Translations under genes and position numbers: made by a program
The notes under the pieces: model-generated
The model's database searches: none
What the model saw: the letters and a program-made list of their open reading frames with translations, nothing else
What the model was told of the DNA's origin: nothing
Shown here: piece after piece, positions 1 to 12,661 of the stretch
Position numbering within the stretch: position 1 is the first letter of the stretch
How the letters are laid out: each line of letters opens with the position of its first letter
Assembly (NCBI RefSeq): GCF_947172395.1
Contig: NC_069086.1
Coordinates: 16,753,572-16,817,571, forward strand
DNA: 64,000 nt
Origin: Bicyclus anynana
Taxonomy: Eukaryota; Arthropoda; Insecta; Lepidoptera; Nymphalidae
Reading direction: 5' to 3'

Positions 1-1050
1 ATAGAAAAGTTCTTAATTCTGACTATTTGCACTTAAAAACCGGTTAATTTTCTCTGTCCGGTTACACTACAGCCTGCAGCTAAAAATAGCTTCGCCACGT
101 CACCGCTTGACAGACCACTATTTGAAATGTGGAAATGTTGAACTCAGGAAATCTAACTTAAACAGTAAATGAAACAAACCAAGCGACTATAATATATATT
201 TAAAATAATGAATTTCAGGTAGGCGTAGTATATGAGCAAGTGAAAGACACAAAAGAGGAGAGGAAGACCAGAGAAGAGTAGGAGTGTGTAAAAGGGATAG
301 GTGTTTGTGCTGAGTGAATGATGAGTTGAGTTGAAAAAGGTGAGTGTTAGAGTAAAACGTGTTGTTTCAACTTAGTGTTGGTTAAGAAAAGGGACATGAT
401 TAGACAAGGTCAGAGTTTAAAAGCATTTTTGAAATGTCAAGTTTAGTTTAACTTTAGTTTGGTATGTGTAAGGAGCAAGATTACTGGTTGATTTCCTTAA
501 AAATTAAAAGAACTTGTGAATACTATTAAAATACATTTGTTTAATCAAACTCACGAAGTTCTAACGCCGCTTGAACAAGACAGCAAGATACACTTGCATG
601 TTTAAGTATTCAAGAATATGCATAATACCATACAGGCAACACAAAAGCAAATGTTAAACCAGCAAATAAAGCAGAGAGCAAACTTCAATGATAATTCAAG
701 GTGAGCATAAACTTATTTGCATTATCGCCAGTGTCTCCAGCTTTACAAAACTCGATAACGACGTATTGTTGAAACCGATGAGCCTAATTTTTCGCGTATT
801 CTTCATAATCGTCTGTGTCAACCAAACATATAAAAACATATAAAAAAAGATATTTATAGCCGTGATGCAATTGTCTGTAAACGTACGTTATAATCAAAAT
901 CGTATATCGTACGTTATAAGACAAATCAGTTGTTTTTTCTGAAGAAACAAACTTAGTTCATCGACTTATAGTGTATGTGTTGCTAGGTAAACCGAGACAT
1001 CCTGGATTCAGTTTGGTCAATCTAATAATCCATATATTTTGTAATTATCA
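1..1050. other. AT-rich stretch, no gene recognised
   Basis: No open frame with splice context and no full repeat was seen. A purine-rich run at 235-300 (AAAAGAGGAGAGGAAGACCA) may be the worn 3' end of a LINE. Confidence 0.4.
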
Positions 1051-1052
1051 AA

Positions 1053-1160
1053 GTTGCCAGACCTGGACCAATTAAGAAAACCTCAATCAGCCCAGCTGGG
1101 GATCGAGCCCAGGATCGCGTAAAACCACCGCGCATACCACAGCGCCACGGAGGCCGTTAA
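1053..1160 (-). mobile_element. SINE family A, head fragment
   Basis: The reverse-orientation head ends GCGCCACGGAGGCCGTTAAG, with a B-box complement GGGGATCGAGCCCAGGATC; the 3' part is absent. Confidence 0.7.
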
Positions 1161-1394
1161 GAAGTTTGGAGATCTAGGCCGTGACTCTAGTCTGTAGTCT
1201 GTCTGCGTTACCGCGCCGTTTACAGAGGCATATAGGTTGATTAATCTGTACCACTGCCAAGTTAGAATGCTACCATAGAAGACCTTTCGGACTGAAAAGA
1301 AAATGAATGGCAAAAACCTTGATTGCGGGTGGTATATTAATTTGTGATGGAGTGCTATCAGTGTTGGTATAAATAAGATGGTATTTGATGACTT

Positions 1395-1585
1395 GTGCTC
1401 AGTTGTTTGTTAGGCAGCGTGGAGACCGTCACGCTACCAGTTGCGTTAGTGTACATTGTACATTCTAAAAGGATCCTTTAAACCTATTCCCAAGGTCGGC
1501 CTCCCCTGAGTCCTGCTCAAGGTGTTTCCTCTACCACAATGTAATGTTACAATCACTGTCGCTGCTACCCATCACGTCATGATGG
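1395..1585 (+). repeat. Dispersed repeat shared with 22140-22470
   Basis: TCAGTTGTTTGTTAGGCAGC and CACAATGTAATGTTACAATC also occur in reverse orientation near 22200-22465. It is non-coding. Confidence 0.6.
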
Positions 1586-1605
1586 CGACTCTAACACTGT
1601 GTTTC

Positions 1606-1652
1606 TCTCGTCTGTTGAGATGGCGCCTATGGCGCCATCTCAACAGACGAGA
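1606..1652. repeat. Perfect 22-bp hairpin with 3-base loop
   Basis: TCTGTTGAGATGGCGCC on the left is mirrored by GGCGCCATCTCAACAGA on the right; the arms extend to TCTCG/CGAGA around the loop TAT. Confidence 0.85.
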
Positions 1653-1654
1653 CA

Positions 1655-2879
1655 GCATCATTAAATAAATAAGATCGCGGACAAGCGCTAATTCGTCGTT
1701 CAAAGTTATGTATAAATCTATCGATGAAGTCATTCCGCAACAGAAAATATATTTTAAAGTCATGACAGTATTAAATCAATCGATCAGAGTATCTATGGAT
1801 CAAGGAATAAAGGTAAAAATAATATAGTACATCACACTAATAATAATACTAATAACGAATATCTTAAATAGCATTTTTTAATCTTAGAGAAAGAAAAGAG
1901 CATAATAAATTATTAATGGATAATTAATAAATTTATTATTAAATATATTTATTAATAAATTTAAAAGAGCGTTAAGACACCACCTTGATAAACTTTAATA
2001 TAATCATTATTTTTTTGTAGTCTTTCTAACGATGTAAAAAATTAGAGGTCAAAAAAAGTAAAGAGAAGTTCATACAAAGTAATCCATACAACAGATTGAC
2101 GTCATACAAAGTTGGTTGAGATAGAAAATCTTCAAGTTCTTATGGTAATAGAACCTCATAGTATTGTGTGCTAATTGGTTTAAACTGCGCACAATCCGAC
2201 GCAGACTAAGGTACTGACACACCCACCTTGAAGGTGAATAATCTAACGTAATGAGTTAGCTTTATAAACACCATCCAAGCGAGAATAGGTGCTCATGGTA
2301 GATAAAAGATCTATTGACAGAGCTCAAGTTTTATTTGCAAAAGATATGATAAAGGAATTTACATAAGAGCTATCTAACGTTAAGTTTTAGATGCAATTTA
2401 AAACAGGAAAAAGAAACGACAGGCAACAGGGCGATATCTAATCTCCTTTGTAATAAAAGCCGTTAAGTTTTTATAGATTTTGTTACAACAATAGTATGTA
2501 GAAAGAATATGTAGGTATTAGTAGTTGGTTGTAACAAAAAACATACTAACCGTGGAAAAATAATAAAAATAAATGTAGCAAATAAGTGTCAAAGTTCAGA
2601 CTATTTGGCTACAGAAGAAAGAGAGAAAGTAAAAAAGTTAATGTAAAATAATTTGAAGTGAAAGTTTTCTATTGATGTCATGACTCATGAGTTTATCCAA
2701 AACATTTACTCACATCCATTTTAGTAATCATATAATGTAGTATATGTAATTATGTAGCTTACGAATTTGTGGAGGCTAGTTTGACGCATTTTCATTTTGT
2801 TAGTTAAATTAAATAAATAAAAGGATAACTGTAACTGGAATAAAAAACCCATGCACAGTAGTTTCCTTTTGTGAAATAA
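1655..2879. other. AT-rich stretch, no gene recognised
   Basis: Mostly low-complexity A/T sequence, including the alternating run near 1895-1965. I see no supported gene or classified element. Confidence 0.4.
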
Positions 2880-3085
2880 TCTATACTAATATATAAAGCT
2901 AAAGAGTTCGTTTGTTTGTTTGTTTGATTGAACGCGCTAATCTCAGGAACTACTGGTCCGATTTGAAAAATTCTTTCAGTGTTAGATAGCCCATTTATCG
3001 AGGAAGGCTATAGGCTATTGATATTATCCCCATATTCCTACGGGAACGGGAACCACGCGGGTGAAACCGCGCGGCGTCTTCTAGT
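2880..3085 (+). mobile_element. Lep1-like non-autonomous Helitron, full copy
   Basis: It starts CTATACTAATATATAAAGCT, carries GTTTGTTTGTTTGTTTGATT and ends GCGGCGTCTTCTAGT. No terminal inverted repeats are visible, and the CTAG end fits Helitrons. Other copies in the window share the same start and end. Confidence 0.75.
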
Positions 3086-3354
3086 ATAGGATATTTAGAA
3101 AGTTATAATAAGAACGAGTATAGTTGCGAGTTGCTAGTTATAGGTAACACAAGTTATCTAAGATTTGAAATGTTTTTTGTGTAACAAAAACTTCATAAAC
3201 ACGTACTACCTACGTTTACTTCCTTTTGAAGTAAGTTAATAGGTACTATTGATAATTTTATGCGTAACCTTGATCAATTATGTAGGCTGTTTATACCTAC
3301 ATGATTTTTATTATTGTGTAACTATTATTTTTAAAGGAATTGCGCAGTTGCTAA

Positions 3355-3509
3355 CATTAGAAATATCAATAGATAATGAAGTCTGTCTTACTGACAACGC
3401 TCCACAGAAGCTTCTGGCAGCAGCTATTGGTTCTGATTTCTTCTACACACAAAATAGAATGGATATTTCAACAGCAACTGTGGAGTTTATTGACAATTAT
3501 TCTCAGTAG
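3355..3509 (+). CDS. Unassigned exon-like open stretch ending in a stop codon
   Basis: After a possible acceptor (GCGCAG) the plus strand reads 51 codons of protein-like composition, including ISIDNEVCLTDNAPQ, LLAAAIGSDFFYTQ and ATVEFIDNYSQ, then TAG. Acidic and hydrophobic residues alternate as in a folded domain, unlike the nearby repeat frames. I do not recognise the family and found no upstream exon in the window. It may be a terminal exon, a gene fragment carried by an element, or chance. Confidence 0.35.
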
Positions 3510-3586
3510 AATCTGTTTTCGAATCTATGGTGCTGTCACTACTTACAGACAGACTAGACTCTTCAAAAGTTGCATATTTATACTAA

Positions 3587-3735
3587 ACTAGCAGACGCTC
3601 GGGACTTCGTCCGCCCTTAGACCTCCTTAATCCGGCCCTCTCACAAAATCCGTTCTTAGTGGACCTATGAACTACCTTGACAAATTTCAACTTTGTACGT
3701 CAAGCGTTTTTAGAGACCTTTGGCATTTATATACA
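3587..3735 (+). mobile_element. Repeat fragment with GGGACTTCGTCCGCCC motif
   Basis: ACTAGCAGACGCTCGGGACT followed by CCTTAGACCTCCTTAATCCG matches the copy at 48388 in the SLC35B4-type intron. Confidence 0.55.
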
Positions 3736-4279
3736 TATTTGTCATTTATATATGTTTGAATGTTATATGATTTGGTATCATTTTCAGTTATAACAAGTTA
3801 GCTCTTGACTGCGATACCACCTGATGTTAAATGACGATGCAGTCTAAGATGGAAGATTCTACTTGAAAGAGGTTAAATATCTTAACGTTTTCTTTGAAAC
3901 TCGTGCGTACATAGTGTAAAAGAACGTTATAACGTTCCTTTTGTGCTATTGAATCAACAGCTATAACTGGTTTGTGGTCGCACGTAATATGCCTACGCCT
4001 GGCCACCTCTACGGTCAATATACGAATAACCGGCCATTTTGTGGAGACATCCTTATCTTTGCAACATCATTGATCATTCATCCATTTACAAACTGTATCC
4101 TGGCTGTGGCTCGTTCGCCGTTGGCAAAGGAATGTAACCACGCCACCTCCGTTTATAAATTACAGCTTATGTATGCAAAGCCAGTTTTATTATTATTATT
4201 CGCACGTACATTATTATGAGGAGACTAAAATAACTGGCATGTAGAAATCAATTAATTATTCTGTTGAAGTACGACTGAT

Positions 4280-4376
4280 ATATAAAGCGGCGTTGTTTTT
4301 GAGTGGGTAACTTTTCATCACCATATTACCACGGGATCAGGAATTACGTGGGTGAAACCGCGGGGCGTCGGCTAGT
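4280..4376 (+). mobile_element. Lep1-like Helitron, internally deleted
   Basis: Only the 3' end is clear: GGGTGAAACCGCGGGGCGTC then GGCTAGT. Confidence 0.6.
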
Positions 4377-4784
4377 TAAGAATGTGTTTCCACGTGTTGG
4401 TAATATGGACTGTATAATCTACAACGTTTTTTTTAAAAGTCATGAATAATTTCAAAATAAGATCTGTTAGTCTGGGTTTCTCAAATCTAACTTTCAAATT
4501 ACATCCCATAACAGAGACTGGAAAACATTTGGAATAAACGCTTGTGCCAATAGAAAAAGGTCAACTGAATAATTCAATACAGACAGATTTGTATATTTTT
4601 TTGAAGTATTTTCAAACTGTATAATTGATGAAAGGACGCCATCTTGTGTTCATGATAAAACATTTATAAAGTTTTCTTGTTACGAAACAATTTTAACTTG
4701 TATTTTTCTTAAAGGAATTGGCTTTTGGTGTTTATCGATAAAGAAAAATCACTAATATTTTCATATTTGTAGCATAATTTGACG

Positions 4785-5030
4785 AACAGTGGATTTACAA
4801 GACGGAGGTCCTGGGTTCAATCCTCGGCTGGGCCGATTGAAGTTTTCCTAATTGGTCCAAGTCTGGCTGGTGGGTCGTGATGCCGTGTAGAAACCGAAAG
4901 GGTGTGGATTTTTATCCTCCTCCTAAGAAGTTAGCCCGCTTCCATCTTAGATTGCATCATCTCTTACCATCAGGTGAGATTGTAGTCAAGGGCTAACTTG
5001 TAAAGAATAAAAAAAAAAGAAAAAAGAAAT
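4785..5030 (+). mobile_element. SINE family A, internally deleted copy
   Basis: GTGGATTTACAAGACGGAGG, the box-B-like GGTTCAATCCTC, then a jump from CTGGTGGG to TCGTGATGCCGTGTAGAAAC, and an A-rich tail. Confidence 0.75.
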
Positions 5031-5059
5031 ATCTCCACGATTCATGAAAATGAATTCAT

Positions 5060-5385
5060 GAATGCCTAAATGTTATTCAAACTTTTTAGCACGTTATGAA
5101 TGTTATTTAAACGGGTACATACCACTATAAAAAGACGAGATTTTTAAAAAGGTTGTTGAAAAAGAAAAAGAACAAGAAAGAGGGTAGATCGATTCTGCCC
5201 CTAACAGCTGACTTCACTTCTCATATCGCAACTTCAGTCCCGTCGTGACCACGATCCATGCAACTGGGTCGAAATATCGACATTAAAAATCTCGTCTTTT
5301 TATCGTGGTATGTACCCGTTTAAATAACATTCATAATGAACAACCACGAAATGTGTTTAAAATTTTTAGCACGTTGTCAGAAATA
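5060..5385. mobile_element. MITE with about 60-base terminal inverted repeats
   Basis: AATGTTATTTAAACGGGTAC (left) and GTACCCGTTTAAATAACATT (right) are inverse complements, and the pairing extends through AAAAGACGAGATTTTTAA. The outer TTTTTAGCACGTT occurs at both ends. The interior is non-coding. Confidence 0.8.
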
Positions 5386-5389
5386 AGTA

Positions 5390-7740
5390 TGATTATGATT
5401 AAATCATGATCCCAATCAGTAGAGAAATTCTACTTACACGGAAATCGTCAGCTTCACTTACAATAGTATAAAGGAGCAAATCAGCAGCTTTAGTTCAATC
5501 AACGCAAATGAGCCTCGTTGCCAGGCTATTTATAACTGCGGAGAAAGTGGCGCCTGCAATCAATACGCCATAGCTGAGCTGCATGGTAAACTCATCAACG
5601 CTGTGCATTGCCCCTGTGCATGTACACGTGATTGCTTTTACAAACAGGATATTTATGACCAACACGATGAATTTGAATAAGAAAGAGATTGGCAAATTGT
5701 TAGTGCAATCAATGTTGTATTTAAGTTGAAATCTCTCTTCATTTCAGTGTATTATATGAAACAAAGTCTGTCAAAATTAACACGGTAAACTCAAAAACAT
5801 ATTTCCATTTGTTTTTTTCAGATAATGTATTTTCTGTGTGTTTTAATTGTCTAAAACGACGATTTTACTATCCCGTTCGATATAATTATCAAATAATATT
5901 ATTACTTGACGTTTCGTAAATGCCCGTAAACTAAGACTAATTGAAATAAATGAATTTTGACTTTGACTTTAAATAAGTTAATAATATATTGTAATCGTAA
6001 TATTAGCTGCTTTCCATAATGAAGTAGGAGCGCATCGCTTGTAAGTTAAAAAATATATGGGCTGTTAAAAATCCGTTTGTTTATAAATGTTTATTTAGAC
6101 CATTACTTTAGAGATTTGTGAATCACAAAATAAGTATGCCTACAAGTCATTACCAAAGTACAAAATAATACACTAACCGTGTCACGAGAGACATTTCAAA
6201 CAAGAGAGTGAAAGTTAGTATACCTACTGACATTAAAGCAATGAAATCAGTTTCTCTGTATCACTTTTTGCATCGAATCTGCTCATTGTTTACTTGCCAA
6301 AGGTTTCTAATTGATTTAATCTTCAATCCCAAGCTAGCACTGCTAAGTGACATCGTTAGATTATCTTGTTTTTTCTGCAAAACACCATTTTAAATAAGAT
6401 ATGACTAAAAATCAGAGAGCTACATTACCAATGTTGAAGTTTTCGAATTATACTCGTAACTAATTTGAAAACAGGAGCATCTAAGGATCGTTATAAATAA
6501 TTTGTATAGAAGGTTTTTCTTTTTACCTCAGTTAAGGAACACCATTCAAAACCGTAACCGTAATCTTTGGTTCAAATTTCTGCATGATTCATGAACGCTT
6601 TTCCTGGCCCTAAAAATCACTCAATGCTTCGTCCGCTTAACTATTATAATAAAAGGTTTCTCATCAAAAATAACTTTTCTAAAGAAAAAGACAGAATGTT
6701 ATAAATCGTACCATTTTATATAATCATCGGGTATCAATTCTGCGGTTATAATTCCATTAACGTTATATATTTCATAATAACGTGGCTGCATAACAAAACA
6801 ACGTCTAAATGCCCATAATTCTAGTTCTTATCCAATTCAGTTAAATTACAACGCGCGACATAATGTCGATTAGCAACGTTTAGAGTTATTGTTACTTGTT
6901 GGTTACATCACATGCACGTAGACATAGTACAATAACATCTCGTCCTCGCCTTGCGTGGATCATGGCTTAGGCAATTGCGTTGATTGACTTGTAGGTTATC
7001 CTTGATATTGATAGTTCCATCACTTTAGATTATCTTCTTTGGAATTTTTGGCGTTATTAAGCATTGTTTAGGTGATGAGGATGGAACGCTTTCGTGGATT
7101 CGACCATAGTTACCATGAAACCCGCAAAATCATACCACCACATTGGGTAACTTGACATTTCGATGCCACGGAAAAAAACCAGTCAGAATATGAGTTATCT
7201 ACTTTACAAGTGGAAGATTTTGGAGAGTACAAATACTTCTTAACTTCTTGTAAAGTTTCAAAAGATTGCACATCATCATTTTATCTTTACTGTGAGCGGT
7301 GACTAGCCTAGGTTATACAAGTATTTATGTACATAATATCCCAGAAGATTAATAAAGCATTGTTGGTCACATACAAGCTCATTAATTTTCTTCACCTCGT
7401 GTAATTTATAAAGTCATCCTGCGAAGGGCAACTTTATTGATCAGATTGTAGGTAATCATATAAATAAACCTTGACGCTAATGATTTTGACCTAGAGAACA
7501 TCAGCTCTACAATTACTTTTACGTACTTAGCGAGTATTTACATTGATTCCTCTTACCCATTTTATCATATACAAAATTGATTGTAAGTAATGCTTAGGTG
7601 TAATATTTACATAGACTTCTAAATTTGTATTTACGGTATAAATATGGCGCGAGAAATGACGAAACTTGCTACTTATTTGTCATACGAGCCTAGATTTTAG
7701 GAAGCTGTAGACCGGACAGACGCATTTATAATAAGAACCT
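5390..7740. other. Intergenic AT-rich stretch, no gene recognised
   Basis: Short open frames occur but none has splice support or protein-like composition. No repeat ends were identified. Confidence 0.4.
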
Positions 7741-7905
7741 TTATTCAGAATTGGTCTGATTGTCATTTAGGACAAAGGCTTCCTCCAATTGTTTCCTCAA
7801 TTCCCGATCTCTTGGAGATTTTTCCGACTTGCCCCCTGCTACTAGTCTTATTTCGTCTGCCCAAATCTGCCTCGGCCTACCTCTCTCAGCAGACGCGCAT
7901 GTTGG
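7741..7905 (-). mobile_element. LINE 3' end fragment
   Basis: The minus strand reads RGRPRQIWADEIRLVAGG and then a short tail to a stop, the pattern of an RTE/Jockey-like reverse transcriptase C-terminus. Confidence 0.65.
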
Positions 7906-9120
7906 CTAAAAATCTTTGCGAATGATACAGATTGAGCATTAAGTCGTTGTTCTGAGCTGTCGATTTAAAAGATGGCAATGAAAGAAGATGTAGGTACCTA
8001 ACTGTATTTCTTAATAGTATGGTCCTCCTCTGTGAGTCGTCAACTTCATATATGAGGGTCGTGACCACCTCCATCTCTGAACTTTGTCCATAAGATGCCA
8101 TCTTGTTCTATCTCCGGCTATTCGGAGAGCATCATAGACAGTTGACTCGAGTGTAGTGCGGACCTGCTCCTGGCCTGGCAGTAGTTGTGACAGCACTTGG
8201 CCTGAGAATCAATCGCTATGCCTTATCTCGCAAGCTTTGGTGTGTTCTGGTCTGAAGGGTGTGGTTGTCGGTGAAATTACAGAAGCAGAAGGCGTAACAC
8301 GTGCCTCAGGTAGCGGGCATATCAGGTGACATCGTGGTCAAACGCGAGTCTAAGTTGAATAAAAAAAATAAAAATAAATGAACTGCCAAGTGTTACTTGT
8401 ATGCAATGGTTTTACACTCATAATTCGCTTAAGGCTATTGTTTAAAGACTTCTAACCTGAACGCCACGGTTTAAACCGTGAAACGAAGGCAGTGTCATAT
8501 TAAGATTAGTTGCAACAGGTGTGTCGCACTACCTAAACATGCCTTATCTTACCCAGCACGACACTTTTACAATAATGAAGCAACGCGTTTTGAGAACACC
8601 GAGTAACATTAGTACGAGCTCGAATGCCTCGTCAACGTCGACGGTTTTCGAGTATCAATATACGTGTCAGTTTCAGAGCAAAATGGATTATAGTTTGTTT
8701 TTGCGCTACTTAAATTGCGGACACTGAATAATCAAAATAATCAAATGCTTTTGTCCACAAGATATAACACAGACATGTTATTAAATTATTATACAATTAA
8801 TAAATCTAATATATCAATTAATATGTTATTTGTATAATAAATCATATGTCTGACTATTACGTGTTTTTAGGACTTAGATCAGATGGTTTAAGTCTCTGTA
8901 ATGACAAAAAAAAGACGAAGATGTTTTATTGGCGTTACTAGTTACCTACAGCGGCCTATGGCGTATTTACTTGTACATTGGATAGGGTCCAGAAAAATAG
9001 CAACTTATTTTTTTATATGTTAAGTACAGTATTTCCGAGTTCACGGGTTTGGGGTGAGGGTCCCTTCGAGCCGGGGTCGCATCGCATTTTGCAAATCCGG
9101 TAGTCACGCCTCTGCTTTTA
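7906..9120. other. No gene recognised; possible decayed repeats
   Basis: The segment near 8250-8370 resembles a very worn SINE A tail. A 68-codon open frame at 8521-8727 (+) has no recognised homology. Confidence 0.35.
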
Positions 9121-9126
9121 GAATTT

Positions 9127-9290
9127 AATCATCATCATCATCATTATAACAGTCGATGGACGTCCACTGCAGGACATAGGCCTTTTATAGGGACTTCCAA
9201 ACATCACGATACTGAGCCACCTGCATCCAGCGAATCCCTGCGACTCGCGTGATGTCGTCAGTCCACCTGGTGGGGTGTCGGCCAATGTAA
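9127..9290 (-). mobile_element. RTE-like LINE 3' end with (ATC)n tail
   Basis: The plus strand reads TCATCATCATCATCATTATA, then GTCCACTGCAGGACATAGGC, CATCCAGCGAATCCCTGCGA and GTCCACCTGGTGGGGTGTCG; it matches the copies at 17440 and 60293. Confidence 0.75.
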
Positions 9291-9699
9291 GAATTTAATA
9301 GTTATATTTAATTAATGCTTATTTGGTTTATTATTCAAACATTGTTTCTTTAGCTACAGTTACGGGATGCACATTATTTTTCTTTGTTTCTGTACCATTA
9401 TGTTACTGTGATTCTAGTTACGCAATTTGCGATTTAAATGTAAGTTACATTAGGTCCATTTCACTTTGACGTTATAGTTTTCGATATTTTATAACGAGTT
9501 TACAGAACGAGCAAACCTCATACTAAGGGCGGTAGTAATACTTTGCTTGTACCATCCCACGTTATTTGTTCAAGTGAACGAAACTTGACAAACAACTTTG
9601 AATTACTTACTAAATGAGGTTGGTTTCATTGAGAAACGACACAATGGTATAAAGCATATCCACTTATCGTACTACGGGCACGCTTTTATATGTATGTAT

Positions 9700-10010
9700 G
9701 TTGAGCCGTGATAGCCCAGTCGATATGACCTCTGCCTCCGATTTCAGAGGGTGTGGTTTCGAATCCGGTCTGAGGCATGCACCTCCAATTTTTCAGTTGT
9801 GTGCATTTTAAGAAATTAAATATCACGTGTCTCAAACGGTGAACGGTGAAAACATCGTGAGGAAACCTGAATTTTCTTAATTCTCTGCGTGTCTGAAGTC
9901 TGCCAATCCGCATTGGGCCAGCGTGGTGGTGTATTGGCCTAACCCCTCTCATTCTGAGAGGATACTCGAGATCAGCAGTGAGCCGAATATGGGTTGATTA
10001 TGATGATGTA
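9700..10010 (+). mobile_element. SINE family B, full copy
   Basis: Head GAGCCGTGATAGCCCAGTCG, box-B-like GTTTCGAATCC, body AAATATCACGTGTCTCAAAC and tail CCGAATATGGGTTGATTATG, ending in ATG repeats. Confidence 0.85.
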
Positions 10011-10109
10011 CGTACCTATGTATGGTTTTAGTAATACTATTTAGTCCATTTTAAGTTTTAGCAATGGAAAAGTAAGTACCTAGACTTTCTTTATGTTTAA
10101 GTTAGCGAA

Positions 10110-10260
10110 ACGTTATGTCGTGAAACTAAAACTGATCGTGTGTTAGTCGCGATGTGCATCATGCCGATCGCGAACAACACACGATCAGTTTTATAGTACG
10201 TCATGCCGTTAGCGGTGCAGGCATGTGAGATTATTTGATCGGCTGTGGCTGACATTAGTT
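10110..10260. mobile_element. MITE related to 41572-41744
   Basis: AAACTGATCGTGTGTTAGTC folds with ACACACGATCAGTTTT, and GTTAGCGGTGCAGGCATGTG to TGGCTGACATT matches the right end of the better copy. The left end is missing. Confidence 0.65.
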
Positions 10261-10289
10261 TATGGTAGACATTAGTGACAGGATTAGGA

Positions 10290-10460
10290 AAACATCGTGA
10301 GGAAAACCTAGATACCAGAGAATTTTCTCAATTCTCGACGTGTGTGAAGTCTGCCAATCCGCATTGGACCAGCGTGGTAGACTATCGGCCTAACCCCTAT
10401 CATTCTGAGAGTAGACTCGAGCTTAGCAGTGAGCCGAATATGGGTTGATAATGTTGATTA
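10290..10460 (+). mobile_element. SINE family B, 3' half
   Basis: AACATCGTGAGGAAAACCTA to GAATATGGGTTGATAATG; the head is absent. Confidence 0.7.
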
Positions 10461-10942
10461 GTGACAGGTATTCCCAATCACAGATTCGTGAACACCCTTC
10501 AAAAATCACCTTGTATACAGCTTGTAATGTAGTAAGAATAAGTTAAAATATATTCCATTAGACCGGTTTTATAATATTTGCGTAATCTATTGTACCGAGT
10601 TATTAACACGTAGGGAAAACTTGTTTCTGCAAATTATTAAATTATTAGTAGAAAAGGAGTATCGCTATTATGTAACGATGTTTTATAACTCGATAGTTTG
10701 AGCTATCCATTCGTTTCTTGCTCTATCTATCTATGGCACTGTCAACCTTTTGTATAACTCGTGCACATTAACTTGACACCTGACTACCAAACACAACCAA
10801 ACAAACAAAATACAAACATCATTCGAGCCGGGTGTCAAGTTGACGCACGAGCTGTATTTACCAAGATCGCCGTGTGAAGGAGATAGTACAATGCTATCTA
10901 TGTAGCTGGTACTGGCTCCATTGTCTGCTGAAAGACTCTAAA

Positions 10943-11255
10943 GCCTCCATCATCATCATTGTCAACCCATATTCGGCTCACTGATGAGCACGAGTCTCCT
11001 CTCAGAATGAGAGGGGTTAGGCCTACCACGCCATAGCCCAATGCAGATTGGCAGACTTCGCACACATAGAGAATTAAGAAAATTGTAAGGTATGCAGGTT
11101 TCCTCACGATGTTTATCCTTTACAGTTTGAAACACGTGAAATTTAATTTCTTAAAATGCAAATAACTGAAAAGTTGGAGGTACGGACCGGATTCGAACCT
11201 ACACCCTCCGAATCGAAGGCAGAGGTTTCTACTGGGCTATTACGGCTCTCCATCA
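10943..11255 (-). mobile_element. SINE family B, reverse copy
   Basis: It starts TCATCATCATTGTCAACCCA and ends with the head TATTACGGCTCTCC; the B-box complement GATTCGAACCTACACCC is visible. Confidence 0.8.
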
Positions 11256-11624
11256 TCAATCAATCAAAAAATCTCAATTGTGCTTATATGTAATCTTAAT
11301 TTATTCGATTACCACTGACTGTATAGCCTCGCAGGTGACGCGATTGTTTGCGCAAAAGTTAAAATCCCACACGCTTTTTGCTCATCCAAATATTTGCGCA
11401 GACACTGCGCAAAACCTCGCAAAATCATCTCGTAGCCCACACAAAGGTTTTCACATGAAAATGTCATCATTGAGATTATTTTTAAGGCCGTCCCGTTTCC
11501 CACAGCTCATCGGCAGTTCTCGAAAGCGAAATCTTTGCAAATTACTTCGGCGAACCGTGTAGTGTTGCGCAAATGAATTTATTCGTCCTCGTCTGTTATC
11601 CTAATTATTATACCTAAGATATAC

Positions 11625-11845
11625 AGAGGACCCCTCTACGAGTTTCCTAGGTTGATCCTAGAAGGCAAGATAGTCGGAAAAAGGGCACAAGGACGGCAGA
11701 GACGTAAATGGGTGGACGATATTAAGGAATGGACCAAGAGTAATTACAGCCAGCTGAAAATTATGTCAAGTGATCGGAAAAGTTTTCTCCATATGACCGC
11801 CAAACTTCAGTTTGAAGAGGGCACCTGATGATGATGATGATACCT
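11625..11845 (+). mobile_element. LINE 3' end fragment, second type
   Basis: The plus strand reads a C-terminal fragment (GRQRRKWVDDIKEWTKSN then DRKSFLHMTAKLQFEEGT) to a stop, followed directly by (ATG)n. It is a different family from the GRPPTRWTDDI copies. Confidence 0.7.
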
Positions 11846-11919
11846 AAGATATACGAGTAGCTATGAGACTTCTCAACAAAACATGCCTTCAGAGCCGGTG
11901 ATAGTCTTCTTCAAGTAGA

Positions 11920-12138
11920 ATTTTGGCTGGTGGGAGGCTTCGGCCGTGGCTAGTTACCACCGACAAAGACGTACCGCCAAGCGATTTAGCGTTCCGGTAC
12001 GATGTCGTGTAGAAACCGAAAGGAGTGTGGATTTCCTACTCTTAACAAGTTAACCTGCTTCCATCTTGATTACATCATCACTTACCATCAGGTGGGATTG
12101 TAGTCAAGGGCTAACTTGTAGAGAATAAAAATAAAAAA
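11920..12138 (+). mobile_element. SINE family A, 3' part
   Basis: TTTTGGCTGGTGGGAGGCTT through GGGCTAACTTGTAGAGAATA with an A-rich tail; the tRNA-like head is missing. Confidence 0.75.
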
Positions 12139-12660
12139 AAAGAATACGGCGAAATAGGGCGATGCATCAGTTTAATGGAAGCAGGTAAACACTTTTTAGA
12201 AAGGGTTTTCTGAGTTTTGATGACATTTTCATGATTTCCCAAATAATATGAAGAATGTCAGTAGTTAGTAGTTAGTATAAGCAGTTTGTAATATAAAAAA
12301 ACAACCTTTGAGCCTATAGATCATCAAGAAGGCCATAACAGCAGCTCGTGTAAGTAACACTACATTTTAATTGTACATCGGCCTAATTGCTAATCCACTT
12401 AACGCTAATCGCCATTTTCCTTATACTCCTAAGTTTTTCTTGGAAGCAAGTGGATTATCTACTAAGTAACAAAAACAACAAAACTACATGCGTATTTGAT
12501 TAATATATATGTATATGTATCTAATACCTATACCTATGAACTAAAAACCAACAAAAACCACGCAAATTAACCAGAGCTTAATATACACTGAAGATATGAT
12601 TAAATAGAGAGATCAATAATGTCTATGACTTTGAGTGCTCGCCTAAGTCACAGAGATTTG
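12139..12660. other. No gene recognised
   Basis: AT-rich, with no frame or repeat end that I can support. Confidence 0.4.
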
Positions 12661-12661
12661 T

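Noticed and set aside
8521..8727. 68-codon plus-strand frame with Ser/Thr-rich centre
   Set aside because: No domain, splice partner or promoter; it may be chance in a less AT-rich stretch.
11278..11562. 94-codon plus-strand frame and a 64-codon minus frame
   Set aside because: The composition is not convincing, there is no splice context and no family was recognised.
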